Assembly: GCA_902461565.1 (NCBI GenBank)
Contig: CABPYL010000043.1
Coordinates: 1-23,370, forward strand
Length of the DNA stretch: 23,370 nt
Direction: 5' to 3'
Source of the DNA: an uncultured Porphyromonadaceae bacterium
GTDB taxonomy: Bacteria; Bacteroidota; Bacteroidia; Bacteroidales; Muribaculaceae
Below, in pieces: positions 22,778 through 23,370 of this stretch. The notes below the pieces were generated by a model. The model saw only the letters and a list, made by a program, of their open reading frames with translations, did not search any database and was not told the origin of the DNA. The position numbers and the translations under genes are program-made. Numbering within the stretch: position 1 is the stretch's first letter; the number at the start of each line of letters is the position of its first letter.

Positions 22778-23370
22778 ATGAAATTCAGACTTGAAAATCC
22801 TCAACACCAGATAACAGCCATACAAAGTGTGGTTGAAATCTTTCGTGGCATGGATCGTAATACTTACGATAATGCCCACAATGAGGATATTCACATGAAT
22901 GTATGCTCCTTATCAAGCCAACAAATACACGATAACATACAAAGCATCATCCATGAGAATGGTGTTTCAGATACGCAGGCATTTCTGGTAAATGAGAATG
23001 ATGCTTGTATTGAAATGGAGACAGGTACGGGTAAGACTCTTACATATCTTCAAACTGCATATGAACTATTCAGACAATATGGTCTAAGCAAATTTATTGT
23101 TCTTGTCCCGTCTGTTCCTATTCGTCAGGGAGTTATTGATACTTTTGAGAATTTCAAAGAGCAACTATCTGATAAGTATGATGTAACACCAAATGTGTTT
23201 GTATATGATAGTTCAAAAATAAGCTTACTTCACGATTTCATCACCTCTGACAATCTTCAGATTATGGTGTTGACAATGGCATCATTCAACTCTGAGAATA
23301 ATATATTGAATCAGATTGATCGTGAGGATATGTTTAACAATCTGCCACATCTTGAATCTCTTGCTCAGAC
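22778..23370 (+). CDS. Type III restriction endonuclease subunit Res, N-terminal part (cut by window edge)
   Basis: The frame is open from ATG 22778 to the window end, 197 codons. It begins MKFRLENPQHQITAIQSVVE, the usual start of Res/DEAD-DEAH restriction helicases. Walker A is METGTGKTLTYL, followed by motif Ia-like KFIVLVPSVPIRQGVIDTF and then VFVYDSSKI and LQIMVLTMASFN, as in Res subunits. The full protein is normally 800-1000 aa with the helicase core and a C-terminal PD-(D/E)xK nuclease, none of which is visible here. A Mod methyltransferase should lie beyond the edge, because none precedes it. Res translocates or switches on ATP and cuts DNA when unmethylated sites are met in opposite orientation. 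A related DEAD-box defence helicase is the main alternative. Confidence 0.85.
   Translation, partial: MKFRLENPQHQITAIQSVVEIFRGMDRNTYDNAHNEDIHMNVCSLSSQQIHDNIQSIIHENGVSDTQAFLVNENDACIEMETGTGKTLTYLQTAYELFRQYGLSKFIVLVPSVPIRQGVIDTFENFKEQLSDKYDVTPNVFVYDSSKISLLHDFITSDNLQIMVLTMASFNSENNILNQIDREDMFNNLPHLESLAQ

Noticed and set aside
1..23370. tRNA, rRNA or CRISPR arrays
   Set aside because: I found no cloverleaf with T-loop consensus, no rRNA signature and no regularly spaced repeats in the intergenic regions.

Overview
The window looks like a chromosomal segment of a gut-type Bacteroidales bacterium, most likely of the Muribaculaceae/Bacteroidaceae range. The evidence is the recurrent Bacteroidetes promoter element TAnnTTTG upstream of several genes, an ECF sigma / FecR-type anti-sigma / STN-containing outer-membrane barrel operon, a DUF6443-type RHS protein, a Bacteroidetes-style NadB, and little Shine-Dalgarno signal. 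Everything from position 1 to about 20338 is read from the minus strand. From 20468 onward the genes are on the plus strand.

Region 1-7975 is a polymorphic-toxin locus transcribed leftward from one promoter near 7945-7974. It encodes three exported proteins: a 1155-aa RHS-family shell protein without a toxin tip, a ~357-aa secreted protein whose end resembles a type IX secretion sorting domain, and a 1099-aa DUF6443/RHS-core protein ending in a variable, AT-rich HNH-like nuclease tip. The first 12 codons of a further gene, probably the immunity protein, lie at the very left edge.

Region 8028-9903 is a single phosphoglucomutase/phosphomannomutase gene with its own strong promoter and terminator. 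Region 9934-13854 is a cell-surface signalling operon (ECF sigma, a shortened FecR-like anti-sigma, an STN/CarboxypepD_reg/beta-barrel receptor). It is bracketed by two nearly identical ~59-bp copies of one terminator, the second belonging to efp. This suggests the operon was inserted downstream of efp, or that its 3' end was copied from efp.

Region 13857-20370 is housekeeping: efp, a NatAB-like ABC exporter pair, lpxH coupled to a MIP18/DUF59 Fe-S assembly gene with an apparently leaderless start, a small AraC-type regulator with a long leader, and nadB. A divergent MATE efflux gene occupies 20468-21835.

Region 21836-22538 is about 700 bp without a credible protein gene. It holds a good promoter, a GC-rich segment, competing inverted repeats, a tandem 9-bp repeat and a weak terminator, so it is a candidate non-coding RNA or a mobile-element scar. 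Right of it the sequence becomes AT-rich and enters a restriction locus: a small XRE-type HTH regulator followed by the start of a type III restriction (Res) helicase/nuclease subunit, cut off by the window end.
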